From positions 1 through 43,284 of the forward strand of contig JAJFUJ010000068.1 of the NCBI GenBank assembly GCA_021372475.1: DNA of 43,284 bases, given 5' to 3'. Each line of letters starts with the position of its first letter. Position 1 is the first letter of the stretch. The notes beneath the pieces were generated by a model. The model did no database searches and was not told where the DNA came from. It saw nothing but the letters and a program-made list of their open reading frames with translations. The position numbers and the translations under genes were made by a program. The DNA comes from Chloroflexota bacterium. Its GTDB lineage: Bacteria > Chloroflexota > Anaerolineae > UBA1429. Shown piece by piece: positions 17,865 to 25,823 of the stretch.

Positions 17865-18744
17865 GTGTTACCTCGTTTTTCACCGTATTTGCAGGCGCAG
17901 TTACGGCAGCGGGCAGTGGCTTGACTGGGCCATCGATACGATCAACGATAAGCTGAGTTACTATACCGATAACGTTCGAGATTAAAAAGTATAATGCCAG
18001 ACCAGATGCAAATTGAGTAGTAAAATAACCAAACATCAGGGGCATCATAATCTGCATGGTCTGGTTCATCGAAGCTGTTTGTGGGTCTGAAGAAGGCTGC
18101 GTCATCATCTTTTGCTGCAACCACATCGTCCCACCTACGAGAATCGGCATAATGATAGGTGATGGATCGGGCTGCGCCAGGTTCATCCACAAAAATCTAC
18201 TTTGGATTGGAATGAGATTGACGAAACCGGGGAGGCTCTGATAAACGTTCAGGCCCAGGTTCATCAGCTCAATCGGTGAATCAGCCAACATGGCATTGAT
18301 GGCTTGATAGAGCGCGATCCATATTGGGAACTGAATAAAGGAGGTCAAGCAACCGCTGAGCGGATTGACTCCGGCTTCTTTATACAGTTTCTGCTGTTCC
18401 AACGCCATGCGCTGTTGGTCACCGCCGTACTTGGTTTGCAGCTCCTTGAGCCGAGGCTGCATAGCTGTCATACGACGGGTTGCCCTGTTTTGCTGCAACT
18501 GCAGCGGTAAGGTGAGCAGGCGCACCACCAACGTAAAAACAGCAATGGCAATGACAAAGCTGTGGCCGAGATAAGTGTACAGGAAAAGCAAAAAGTTAAG
18601 GAACGGCCTGATAAAGCCCTCACGCCAAATCGTACCCCATCCGACTTGAGAACCGATTATCAGCACAGCAATTACCGCTCCCCATATAAGGAGGGATTTG
18701 CGAAGCTGTTTTGGATCTTTACGCGGCCTAATGGCGCTTGTCAC
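17827..18744 (-). CDS. yidC: membrane protein insertase YidC (short, Oxa1-like form)
   Basis: Inserts and folds inner-membrane proteins alone or with SecYEG. The 305 residues have a first membrane segment at about 18-35, no large extracytoplasmic domain, and then the five-helix Oxa1 core. The core includes the conserved groove arginine (Arg75 in FTLVVRLLTLPL) and the cytoplasmic hairpin MTAMQPRLKELQTKYG. The Lys/Arg-rich C-terminal tail (KKQRRKAKR) is typical for ribosome contact. The short form fits a monoderm-like envelope. No lipobox is seen, unlike Firmicutes SpoIIIJ. Its 3' end overlaps jag by 38 nt. Confidence 0.95.
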   Translation of the reverse strand: MTSAIRPRKDPKQLRKSLLIWGAVIAVLIIGSQVGWGTIWREGFIRPFLNFLLFLYTYLGHSFVIAIAVFTLVVRLLTLPLQLQQNRATRRMTAMQPRLKELQTKYGGDQQRMALEQQKLYKEAGVNPLSGCLTSFIQFPIWIALYQAINAMLADSPIELMNLGLNVYQSLPGFVNLIPIQSRFLWMNLAQPDPSPIIMPILVGGTMWLQQKMMTQPSSDPQTASMNQTMQIMMPLMFGYFTTQFASGLALYFLISNVIGIVTQLIVDRIDGPVKPLPAAVTAPANTVKNEVTHGRKKQRRKAKR

Positions 18745-18770
18745 TCTGTATCAACCTCCAGACACGGCTA

Positions 18771-19913
18771 TTACTTGGTTGCGGTAGGATAGGTCCACAA
18801 GGGAGTCCCCCCTATCTTGGTAACATCAAGGGCAACAATGGTGCCTGATGTAGTTCCCGCAAAAACCTGGTTATCAAGGACTGCAATTTTAGAAAGGATG
18901 CTTGCCTTATCTATAACGTACAATAGCTCAGCTCGGCCGTCAGCGAGTCCGATTCGGTAAATCTTGCCATCATTAGTGCCAATCACAAGGTAATCACCCG
19001 CTAATGACGGCCCGGCACGTGTCGCTCCATCTAGCTTTGCATCCCAGATAAGCGTGCCATCTTGAGGATTCAGCGCATGCACCTGGCCATCCAAACTACT
19101 TGCGTAAAGAACACCTTTGTCTAGAAGCACCTCACCCCAAACCCATTGGTCGAACTGTCGTTCCCAAACCAGCTCGCCAGTCGCGGCGCTCAAGGCATTC
19201 AGCTTGTTGGAGACCCCACCGACCAGAACCATATCACCGGCAAGGTATACGCCGCCGGGCGCGGCTGCTCCGAGGTCATACTTCCAAGCCAGTTCACCCG
19301 TCTGCCGCTCCAGAGCATAGATAAAATGATCCAGCGAAGCGACGTATACATGTTTTTCATCAACAACCGGAGCGCCCCAAATACCATGGGTGGTTACCAG
19401 CGGATTCCAGAGCAGCTCAGCGGATGTAGCAGTCGCTTTGACGGCATACACGCGTGAATCAGACGCACCAAAGTAGATAGTGCCATCGTATTCTGCTGGC
19501 CCGCCCACAATCGCGCCTTGAGCAATGTATTCCCAAGCTTTTTGGCCTGAGGTACGGTTAAACGCATACAGTTTATTGTCAAACGTCCCGACAACGACAA
19601 AATCATCGGTAAAAACGGGCAAACCGTAAACTGCATTCAATGCGGTATCCTGGCTAGTTTGCTTGGGTGCAAAGAGCGAACCCAAACCGCCGCTCGCGGC
19701 CTGTGCAACCGGGTATTTCCAAAGCTCGGTGCCGGAATCCGCTTTTAGCGCCAACACTGTGCCCGAAGCCAGCACGGTATAAACATTATCTCCGTTTACT
19801 GCAACAACAGTCCAGCCAGGATTTACAGTCCCCTGGCTAGTGCAGCCGGTTACTACCAGAACTGATAAAACAACGAGGACGAGTAACCGCCCTCCGGTAA
19901 TCATTCTTCTCAA
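18771..19913 (-). CDS. PQQ-repeat beta-propeller lipoprotein (BamB-like fold)
   Basis: Predicted surface lipoprotein of 380 residues. A twin-arginine-charged n-region and hydrophobic helix end in a lipobox VVTGC (Cys24). They are followed by about seven PQQ-type blades with repeats such as GTVLALKADSGTELWKYP, NKLYAFNRTSGQKAWEY and HFIYALERQTGELAWKY. The TTG at 19913 is chosen because AGGAGG sits exactly 7 nt upstream; the ATG at 19904 would be 16 nt away. It lies between yidD and yidC, where most genomes have no such gene. Helping envelope-protein assembly is a guess from context and from the BamB-like fold; no assay-level function can be named. Confidence 0.85.
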   Translation of the reverse strand: MRRMITGGRLLVLVVLSVLVVTGCTSQGTVNPGWTVVAVNGDNVYTVLASGTVLALKADSGTELWKYPVAQAASGGLGSLFAPKQTSQDTALNAVYGLPVFTDDFVVVGTFDNKLYAFNRTSGQKAWEYIAQGAIVGGPAEYDGTIYFGASDSRVYAVKATATSAELLWNPLVTTHGIWGAPVVDEKHVYVASLDHFIYALERQTGELAWKYDLGAAAPGGVYLAGDMVLVGGVSNKLNALSAATGELVWERQFDQWVWGEVLLDKGVLYASSLDGQVHALNPQDGTLIWDAKLDGATRAGPSLAGDYLVIGTNDGKIYRIGLADGRAELLYVIDKASILSKIAVLDNQVFAGTTSGTIVALDVTKIGGTPLWTYPTATK

Positions 19914-19954
19914 GCCCAAACCTCCTGGCAAGCTGGTAAATAAAGTAAACCCGA

Positions 19955-20167
19955 TTAGGGAACAGGATCGTATCCACCTGGGCAGAATGGATTACAACGC
20001 ACAAGCCGTTTGATCCCCATCCAAAATCCGCTCAACGCACCGTATTTACTCACCGCCTGGTACATGTATTCAGAACACGTGGGAGTAAAACGACAAGACG
20101 GAGGCATCACAGGTGAGATGGCTCGTTGATAAAAGTGAATCAGGGCAAGTAATATGCGTTTGATCAA
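19955..20167 (-). CDS. yidD: membrane protein insertion efficiency factor YidD
   Basis: Small peripheral membrane protein of 70 residues assisting YidC-dependent insertion. All family marks are present: an amphipathic N-terminus ([14 protein letters not shown]), [15 protein letters not shown] with two cysteines, [18 protein letters not shown] with two more, and the terminal DPVP. It is 14 nt downstream of rnpA in the canonical rpmH-rnpA-yidD order. Confidence 0.96.
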   Translation of the reverse strand: MIKRILLALIHFYQRAISPVMPPSCRFTPTCSEYMYQAVSKYGALSGFWMGIKRLVRCNPFCPGGYDPVP

Positions 20168-20181
20168 TTGTATCGCAACTA

Positions 20182-20523
20182 TTATATGCTTAGCGCTTCG
20201 GCTAAACTCAATAACTCTACAACCGCCCGTTCAGTGCTCTGAAATGTGGCAGTCAACATTCCCCTGCGAGCGATGAACATAAAGTCGAATCCGGGCTTGA
20301 TATCCGCTAGATGGAGACGCACTACTTCACGCAGCAGCCTTTTACATCGATTACGCGTTACCGCATTGCCTATTTTTCGGCTCACCGAAAACCCAAACCG
20401 ACTGTAATCCAACCCGTTAGTGACCTTAAAAAGAACAACTCGGTTGTTTGCCCAAGAGTGCCCCTCTGTATATAAACGAGCGAAATCTTGCGCTCTGGTT
20501 AAACGGTATTGTTTAGCTAGCAC
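20182..20523 (-). CDS. rnpA: ribonuclease P protein component
   Basis: Protein subunit that helps RNase P RNA cleave the 5' leader of pre-tRNAs. The 113 residues are basic, begin with [16 protein letters not shown] and carry the RNR motif region [15 protein letters not shown]. The start is GTG at 20523, 16 nt after the rpmH stop, with only a weak AGG-containing ribosome-binding site. Translation is probably coupled to rpmH. Confidence 0.95.
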   Translation of the reverse strand: MLAKQYRLTRAQDFARLYTEGHSWANNRVVLFKVTNGLDYSRFGFSVSRKIGNAVTRNRCKRLLREVVRLHLADIKPGFDFMFIARRGMLTATFQSTERAVVELLSLAEALSI

Positions 20524-20539
20524 CTTAACCTAGCAAGTA

Positions 20540-20704
20540 TCAACGAGGCACCTTATAATTCTTTTGCACGGTTAATTCATGGCGGCCTTTGAGCCTGCGC
20601 GCTTTGAGCACATTTCTTCCATCGGCGGTTGCCATACGCTTGCGAAAGCCGTGCACGCGGATGCGGTGCAGTTTTTTGGGTTGCCACGTTCTTTTGGTCG
20701 ACAT
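20540..20704 (-). CDS. rpmH: 50S ribosomal protein L34
   Basis: A 54-residue basic ribosomal protein, found by translating the minus strand directly. It begins [11 protein letters not shown] and contains [18 protein letters not shown] and [13 protein letters not shown], all invariant L34 blocks. The tail has a few extra residues beyond the usual end of about 44-50. GGAG is 8 nt before the ATG. It is the first gene of the rpmH-rnpA-yidD-yidC-jag cluster and is preceded by a consensus promoter. Confidence 0.96.
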   Translation of the reverse strand: MSTKRTWQPKKLHRIRVHGFRKRMATADGRNVLKARRLKGRHELTVQKNYKVPR

Positions 20705-20753
20705 TATCGTACTCCGCCTAGGTTATTCACGCTTCTTCTCTGTAAGCTTGTAG

Positions 20754-20783
20754 ATTATACCCCGCCAGGGCACGAGCTGTCAA
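20754..20783 (-). promoter_or_regulatory. rpmH superoperon promoter, perfect consensus hexamers
   Basis: On the minus strand TTGACA (20778-20783), an 18-nt spacer and TATAAT (20754-20759). Both hexamers match sigma70 consensus perfectly. The predicted start near 20747 gives a leader of about 43 nt. It begins 16 nt after the stop of the upstream GHMP-kinase gene and is the clearest promoter of the 12-kb minus-strand run. Confidence 0.8.
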
Positions 20784-20798
20784 CTTATATCGTTTCAG

Positions 20799-21788
20799 CT
20801 ATATAATTTCATCGATTCGCACACCCAAACTAGGCTTAGGAGCAAAAATAAGGTCGCTTCCGGCGGTTCGTAATGCGTCAATTACTGGCGAGGGATGAGG
20901 ACATAACGCTATGATTGTCCCACCGTTGCCAGCCCCAGCCAGTTTGGCGCCTAAAGCGCCGTTTTCAAGAGCAATTCGGATTAAACGTTCGTTCGCATCG
21001 CCAGACCCGCCCAAATCGCGTTGTATAGCATGATTTTCATTCATCAAGTACCCCAAGCCAGGCCAATCGCCAGCTAGCAACGCCTTTTTGCCCTCGCGCG
21101 CCAATTTAGCGATCTCCTCATATGCGCTGCGAACCTGTGGGTCGCCTTCCAGCCAGCGCTCGCGCAAAGGTTTATGCACCGCCCCGGATGAATGTGCGAT
21201 GCCCGTATGCGCCAAAATCATCGGCAGTTCCGGCACATATTGCTGCAACGGCTCGATCGTCGCATATATTTCCTCGGATGGCTCACGGTAAAACTCTTTA
21301 CCGCGGAAATCCATGTAATTTAAACCGCCGAAGGTGCACATATAGGCATCCTGGTAGCCACACACGACGCGCAGGTGGTTAAGCTCGATGTATCGCGCAA
21401 GTTCAGCGACCCGATAAAGGTGATAGTGCTGTCCAGTAAAGCGAAGTAAACCGTAGAGCAGAGCAACAGTTAACGCTGTCGAACCGGAAACACCGGCCTT
21501 GATAGGTATCTCTGTTTCATACGTGATACGGCACTTTAAGTTTTCGCCGCCAAGGTAATCCAACACAGCTCTGGCGACGTCGAATAAATCATCTCTGAGC
21601 AGTAAATCATCGCTGTTCAGGATCGTCAATGACTGACCACAAGTATGCAGCTCTAGCGCCTCAGCCGGTTCGACCGTAACCAGCGCGCGCTGTTCGATAG
21701 AACATGAAATGACACTCCCGCCGTACATATCCGTTGGATTGCCGATAATCCCACAGCGCCCCGGCGCGGAACAACGCACTACTTGCAT
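20799..21788 (-). CDS. GHMP kinase resembling glucuronokinase
   Basis: Sugar 1-kinase of the GHMP superfamily, 329 residues. The N-terminal motif APGRCGIIGNPTDMYGG, the phosphate-binding loop IPIKAGVSGSTALTVALL, the central CGYQDAYMCTFGGLNYMDF and the C-terminal GALGAKLAGAGNGGTII define the fold. As I recall plant glucuronokinase, the blocks GNPTDMYGG, GVSGS and KPLRERWLEGD line up with its GNPSDVYYG, GLSGS and RQRWLDGD. This suggests ATP-dependent formation of glucuronate-1-phosphate, though other sugar or heptose kinases remain possible. It follows galU by 2 nt, so its sugar-1-phosphate product could be handed to a nucleotidyltransferase. Confidence 0.75.
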   Translation of the reverse strand: MQVVRCSAPGRCGIIGNPTDMYGGSVISCSIEQRALVTVEPAEALELHTCGQSLTILNSDDLLLRDDLFDVARAVLDYLGGENLKCRITYETEIPIKAGVSGSTALTVALLYGLLRFTGQHYHLYRVAELARYIELNHLRVVCGYQDAYMCTFGGLNYMDFRGKEFYREPSEEIYATIEPLQQYVPELPMILAHTGIAHSSGAVHKPLRERWLEGDPQVRSAYEEIAKLAREGKKALLAGDWPGLGYLMNENHAIQRDLGGSGDANERLIRIALENGALGAKLAGAGNGGTIIALCPHPSPVIDALRTAGSDLIFAPKPSLGVRIDEII

Positions 21789-21790
21789 CG

Positions 21791-22696
21791 TCAGAATTCT
21801 CTCACTTTGCGCTTGAGGTATTGTCGAATCAAATAACCATACTTTTCATCGGCGATGCTAAAATCGATGAATGCCTTGAAATAGCTTTCAAAGTTGCCGA
21901 TGTCATACCGTTTTTCTCCAGGCCGCAAGCGGATTGCTCTCACAGGGTGTCCTAATTGGATTAGTAGGCGAATAGAATCAGTCAACTGCAGCTCGCCATT
22001 TCGGTCAGGGGCAGTACGGTGAATAGCATCAAAGACCACCGGATCAAACACATAACGAGCCGCAATAGCCAAATTACTGGGAGCATTTTCTGGCTTGGGC
22101 TTCTCCACCAAATCTTCTACGTCAAAATCACTTGTTAAGTCCGTACCGCTGGCCGGCTTAACGACGCCATACCGATATACCTCTTCACTATCTACTTCCT
22201 CTACCGCTATCGTGCAGGCTGCTCCGCTGTGCAGATGAGAAGCGATCATCTCCTGGATAAAACTGGAACCGGCATGGTCCTTGATAATCGTATCGCCCAG
22301 GGCTACCACGAATGGATCGCTGGCGACAAACTTTTCCGCATGGCCCACCGCATCGGCTAGGCCATGCGGAACACTTTGCCTGGTATAGTAGAAACGCGTT
22401 TCGGTCTCGGTGTAAGCCAGCTCTTCAAGCATGGCATATCCACCGCCAGAGGAGAGGATTCTAACCAATTCCGGATCAGTATCGAAGTGGTCTTCGATAA
22501 CCGCCTTTTTATGCCCGGTGATAAACAGAATCTGTTCTACTCCCGCAGCCTGCAACTCCTCCACGACATATTGCACAACAGGTTTGCGCCCGACAGGAAG
22601 CATCTCTTTGGGTTGAGCCTTAGTCGCCGGAAGCAACCTCGTTCCCATTCCCGCCACCGGAACAACTGCTTTAAGGATTTCAGTGTGCGCAGGCAT
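21791..22696 (-). CDS. galU: UTP-glucose-1-phosphate uridylyltransferase
   Basis: Makes UDP-glucose from UTP and glucose-1-phosphate. The 301 residues carry the nucleotide-binding VVPVAGMGTRLLPATKAQPKEM loop (written here by its key residues G-x-G-T-R and K-P/Q-K-E), plus GHKKAVIEDHFD, FVVALGDTI and DVEDLVEKPKPENAPSNLA. The ATG at 22696 is preferred: AAAGGGG lies 6 nt upstream and the protein then starts at the normal place. The upstream extension to 22744 runs into the isomerase gene. It forms an operon with the isomerase (10-nt gap) and the GHMP kinase (2-nt gap). Activity on other sugar-1-phosphates cannot be excluded. Confidence 0.92.
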   Translation of the reverse strand: MPAHTEILKAVVPVAGMGTRLLPATKAQPKEMLPVGRKPVVQYVVEELQAAGVEQILFITGHKKAVIEDHFDTDPELVRILSSGGGYAMLEELAYTETETRFYYTRQSVPHGLADAVGHAEKFVASDPFVVALGDTIIKDHAGSSFIQEMIASHLHSGAACTIAVEEVDSEEVYRYGVVKPASGTDLTSDFDVEDLVEKPKPENAPSNLAIAARYVFDPVVFDAIHRTAPDRNGELQLTDSIRLLIQLGHPVRAIRLRPGEKRYDIGNFESYFKAFIDFSIADEKYGYLIRQYLKRKVREF

Positions 22697-22706
22697 ATTA
22701 CCCCTT

Positions 22707-23522
22707 TCACGCTCCTGTAGATTGTAGTACAGAGCGAAAAGCATTTACCGCAATGGCGAACAGGTCAGGGCCAGAAAATCCGCTGAGTGCTCCTGCGTTC
22801 GCCAAGTGAGGCTCTAGTGAAGCAAAGCCACTGTATCCGCGAGCATTCAGGGCGCGCACAATTTCTGGGATTTGCCCGTCACCCTGTCCCGCCGGCACTA
22901 CACGATGTTCGCCCATAATGCCGTCTTTGATGTGCAGATAGGCGATCCACTCCTCCAAGAGCGGGTAGGCCTCTGTAAACGGGTAGATATCATTCATCAC
23001 GAAATTGGCGGGATCAAATGTCGCACGCAACTGAGGAGAATTCAGGGTCTCGTGAATGTCACGGCATCGCTGCGGTATATCCCCATAAATACGGCTCTCG
23101 TTTTCATGCAGCAACGTGACAGGATAATCCTTGGCCATATCGAGCAGAGCTGACAATCTGGCCATCACCTCGCTGCGATAGCGCGCAGCTTCACCAGACG
23201 GCACATAAAAAGAAAAGATGCGGATATACGGCGCTTGAAGTAACTGGGCAAGTTTGAGCGCGCGTTCAAAACTCTGCAGGTGAGGCTCCATTGGATCTGT
23301 AATATCAATTTTGCCGATAGGCGAGCCGATTGCGGATATCTGGATTGCATTTTGCGCCAAGTTAAACTTGAGCTGCTCAACTTCCTCGTCGCGCAAAGTA
23401 AGGACATTCTTACCCCACACTCCCCTGAGTTCCAGGAAGCGGATATCCAGGCTCTTGAGGACCGTTACCTGTTCCTGGAGATCAGGAGATATCTCATCCG
23501 CAAACCCTGATAGTGTAAACAT
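22707..23522 (-). CDS. TIM-barrel sugar phosphate isomerase/epimerase (AP-endonuclease 2 family)
   Basis: Xylose-isomerase-like TIM barrel of 271 residues, the group that includes IolE, hydroxypyruvate isomerase and sugar 3-epimerases; the exact substrate is unknown. It begins FTLSGFADEISPDLQEQVTVL. Candidate metal-ligand residues are the Glu in LLHENESRIYGD, the Asp in ATFDPANFVMND, the His in YLHIKDG and the Glu in FASLEPHL. The ATG at 23522 is preferred over upstream starts because GGGAGG is 7 nt before it. First gene of the isomerase-galU-kinase operon. Confidence 0.85.
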   Translation of the reverse strand: MFTLSGFADEISPDLQEQVTVLKSLDIRFLELRGVWGKNVLTLRDEEVEQLKFNLAQNAIQISAIGSPIGKIDITDPMEPHLQSFERALKLAQLLQAPYIRIFSFYVPSGEAARYRSEVMARLSALLDMAKDYPVTLLHENESRIYGDIPQRCRDIHETLNSPQLRATFDPANFVMNDIYPFTEAYPLLEEWIAYLHIKDGIMGEHRVVPAGQGDGQIPEIVRALNARGYSGFASLEPHLANAGALSGFSGPDLFAIAVNAFRSVLQSTGA

Positions 23523-23844
23523 CACGCTGCCTCCCGAGATAAATATCAAACCGGCAGATGCGATACTTGATCGTACTGCCGGCCTAATAATCATAGAAAC
23601 ACTATCACAAGACGCACTCATAACGAAAATGGGCTTACTTATGATGGCAACGTTGTTAAGACTTGTGCTTTACCTGCCACTTTCAGGTAAAGCACCTTGC
23701 GTATAACCTTCGAGCTCTAGTAGCCCAACTTAACTCAATACTGAGTCAAATCCTGTTTGCGATATAACAACATACACTATGAAACTAGCGTCCTGACCAT
23801 AAACATCAAACCAGTGCGCTGCACTGCCTATCCGATAGCTAGGC
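23523..23844. other. non-coding gap of 322 nt rich in inverted repeats
   Basis: No supported gene. It contains a hairpin CCGGCAG/CTGCCGG with an inner CGAT/ATCG pair (23551-23582) close upstream of the isomerase start. A 12-bp perfect stem lies at 23665-23695. Two further small dyads are ACTCA-4-TGAGT (23733-23746) and GCCTA-9-TAGGC (23826-23844). The last abuts the tatA stop and may take part in ending its transcript. The first could be an operator or leader structure of the isomerase operon. Confidence 0.5.
23665..23695 (-). terminator. 12-bp perfect inverted repeat between tatA and the sugar operon
   Basis: GTGCTTTACCTG (23665-23676) and CAGGTAAAGCAC (23684-23695) with a 7-nt loop. Position between two minus-strand transcription units suggests a terminator for tatA, but there is no T-run on either side, so a protein-binding site or RNA structure is equally possible. 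Confidence 0.35.
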
Positions 23845-24090
23845 TTACCCAACCTTGGTGGTAGTCGAGCTCGAGTCCGATGTATTGGTGGTGGTGGGCG
23901 GCGGTACAACGGGCGTCGTGCTCGCTTCTTGCTTGTTTTCATCCTTCTCGGGTTCCTTAACAGCAGTCCGGAAATCCTTCACTGCTTTGCCAATGGACCC
24001 GCCAACGCTTGCCAACTTGCCGGCGCCAAAAATCGCGATCACAATCAGCAGGATGATAACCAGTTCCAAAGGGCCAATCTTGAATGGCAT
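23845..24090 (-). CDS. tatA: twin-arginine translocase subunit TatA/TatE
   Basis: Pore-forming subunit of the Tat pathway for folded proteins. The 81 residues show the classic layout: a short N-terminus, one membrane helix (LELVIILLIVIAIFGAGKL), a glycine hinge, an amphipathic helix (VGGSIGKAVKDFRTAVKE) and a polar Thr/Ser/Pro-rich tail. AAGGAG sits 8 nt before the ATG. No tatC or tatB is nearby, so partners must be elsewhere. Confidence 0.93.
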   Translation of the reverse strand: MPFKIGPLELVIILLIVIAIFGAGKLASVGGSIGKAVKDFRTAVKEPEKDENKQEASTTPVVPPPTTTNTSDSSSTTTKVG

Positions 24091-24121
24091 GAATTACTCC
24101 TTATGTTTCCTTGGTATAAAT

Positions 24122-24149
24122 ATTTTACCCCGTGTTATTCAAGCGTCAA
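24122..24149 (-). promoter_or_regulatory. tatA promoter
   Basis: On the minus strand TTGACG (24144-24149), a 16-nt spacer and TAAAAT (24122-24127); each hexamer matches consensus at 5 of 6 positions. Transcription would start about 25 nt before the tatA start. Confidence 0.6.
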
Positions 24150-24278
24150 ATCTGCAATCCAGCGATACAGCACGCAACACCCTAATCTTAAGCAAATTCA
24201 GTCTGAGAGCAAACCGCCACTTTTAAATAGCTGCCCTTTGATTACAATAGGAATGCGTCGAATTTATAGATAGCAGGT

Positions 24279-25793
24279 ATGAACGTGCTCAAGCTTGTTC
24301 GGGGAAATCGTTACGCTACCCTTAGCCTGACATTGCTTATCATAGCCATTTTAGGGCCTCTATTCCATTGGGCCGGATTATGGCTGAGAGGCCTGTCATT
24401 TTTTTATATCGATTTCCAAAAGCTTGTCGCAGCTTATATTTTTCTGGCAATCAGCGCTGGCTGTTCCTCATGGTTGATCCTAAATCCACCCAATCAATTG
24501 GCGCGTATTCTTGCTATTGCAGGTCTATTATTGAACATCACTTCCGTTGCCTATGCTGGTCGTCTATGGCGAACCGATTCACAACTCCTTACAAACGACA
24601 CGATATGGACCCCCTTTGGCGCTAATAAAATAGGTATCCTCATCGCGCCTGCCAATGATGGGGGGCAAGCCATCGCGGAGGCTCGTACTATTGAGGAGAC
24701 CATCACCGCGCTGAGCGAATCAACCGAGTTAGCTGCTCTTGTGGAAACCCGCCAGATTCCTCCTGTAAGCACGGTTGAAAACGCCAAGTATATAGCTCAG
24801 CGTATGCGGGCGCATATTATCGTGTGGGGTACTGCTGAGGGATCCGAGTTGGTCCATACTGAACACTATGTAACGATGATGGGGGCTGGTTCGGCTGCTG
24901 GCAGCTTGGATACAAGCGGCTTAATGCTACTATTATCTAGTATTTGTACATTAAATACTGCGGATAATCGATTGGCCAGCGAGAATCTTGTCCCACCGAC
25001 AGCCCGCGCGTTGCTGGCCCCTGTAAGCCTGGGATTTGCATCCTTAGCCGCGGATAAACCGGAGCTTGCGGCCGCATTTTTTAAGACCGCCCTCTCTGCG
25101 CCAAACCTTACGGATGCTACAACGCAGGCCATTCTGGTGCAGTATGGCCTTGCCTTGCTTCTCGCTGATAGACCGGATCTTGCTGAGGAGATAATTGCTC
25201 AGGCTCAATTATCCTCCCCTAGCGCATTAAGCCAGGTTGCGGAAGGCAATTTAGCCCTTTATCAAGGCAACCTAGATCGCGCAAATAGCGCATACCTACA
25301 GGCACGCGCACTTGACCCTCGCATAGCGCAAGCATACTGCGGTTTGGGCATTGTAGCGAGCGAACAAGCCAATTTAGGGCGAGCATCTTCTCTTTTTAGC
25401 CAGGCGCTCGCACTGGAGCCAGATTGCGGTTTGATTAAGCTATTGCAAGCTCATCTATCTGAATTACAAGGTGATAGCAATGCTGCTCAGGCAGCCTATG
25501 AGCAAGCTACAGAAAAGCTTTATCCCTTTGATTACCTGAAAAATGTTATCGCTCAACGACGTCAGGAACTTGCCGTATCAGCGCCTACACCTGTACCAAC
25601 GGCTACATTTGCACCGACACCATCTCCAATGCCAATCCCAGGTCAACGCTACCACACTGTGGCAAAAAATGAGACGCTGCGTCAGATTGCTGAGCTTTAT
25701 AACGTTTCGGAAGATGATATCATCAAGCTTAATCGGTTGGAAGATAGGAATGTGCTTTATATCGGTCAAGTCCTCATAATCCCTGAGGAATAG
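24279..25793 (+). CDS. membrane-anchored TPR protein with C-terminal LysM domain
   Basis: A 504-residue envelope protein of unknown function. Three predicted membrane helices lie at about 13-33, 47-68 and 73-93. Next is a soluble module (about 110-230) with an AKYIAQRMRAHIIVWG-type segment. TPR repeats span about 245-430 (PELAAAFFKTAL, DRANSAYLQARALDPRIAQAY, GRASSLFSQALALEPD). A Pro/Thr-rich linker and one LysM domain (about 458-504: YHTVAKNETLRQIAELYNV, IGQVLIIPEE) end the protein. With the N-terminus inside, the LysM would face outside and could bind peptidoglycan or another N-acetyl-sugar polymer. The ribosome-binding site is poor. The large repeat-protein gene starts 30 nt downstream, suggesting one transcript. 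Confidence 0.82.
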   Translation: MNVLKLVRGNRYATLSLTLLIIAILGPLFHWAGLWLRGLSFFYIDFQKLVAAYIFLAISAGCSSWLILNPPNQLARILAIAGLLLNITSVAYAGRLWRTDSQLLTNDTIWTPFGANKIGILIAPANDGGQAIAEARTIEETITALSESTELAALVETRQIPPVSTVENAKYIAQRMRAHIIVWGTAEGSELVHTEHYVTMMGAGSAAGSLDTSGLMLLLSSICTLNTADNRLASENLVPPTARALLAPVSLGFASLAADKPELAAAFFKTALSAPNLTDATTQAILVQYGLALLLADRPDLAEEIIAQAQLSSPSALSQVAEGNLALYQGNLDRANSAYLQARALDPRIAQAYCGLGIVASEQANLGRASSLFSQALALEPDCGLIKLLQAHLSELQGDSNAAQAAYEQATEKLYPFDYLKNVIAQRRQELAVSAPTPVPTATFAPTPSPMPIPGQRYHTVAKNETLRQIAELYNVSEDDIIKLNRLEDRNVLYIGQVLIIPEE

Positions 25794-25823
25794 GCGCTTC
25801 ATAAAGCGGCCCCCAACATTACA

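Noticed and set aside
20705-20800. oriC next to rpmH
   Set aside because: No cluster of TTATCCACA boxes and no AT-rich unwinding region; the gap is fully explained by the promoter and leader.
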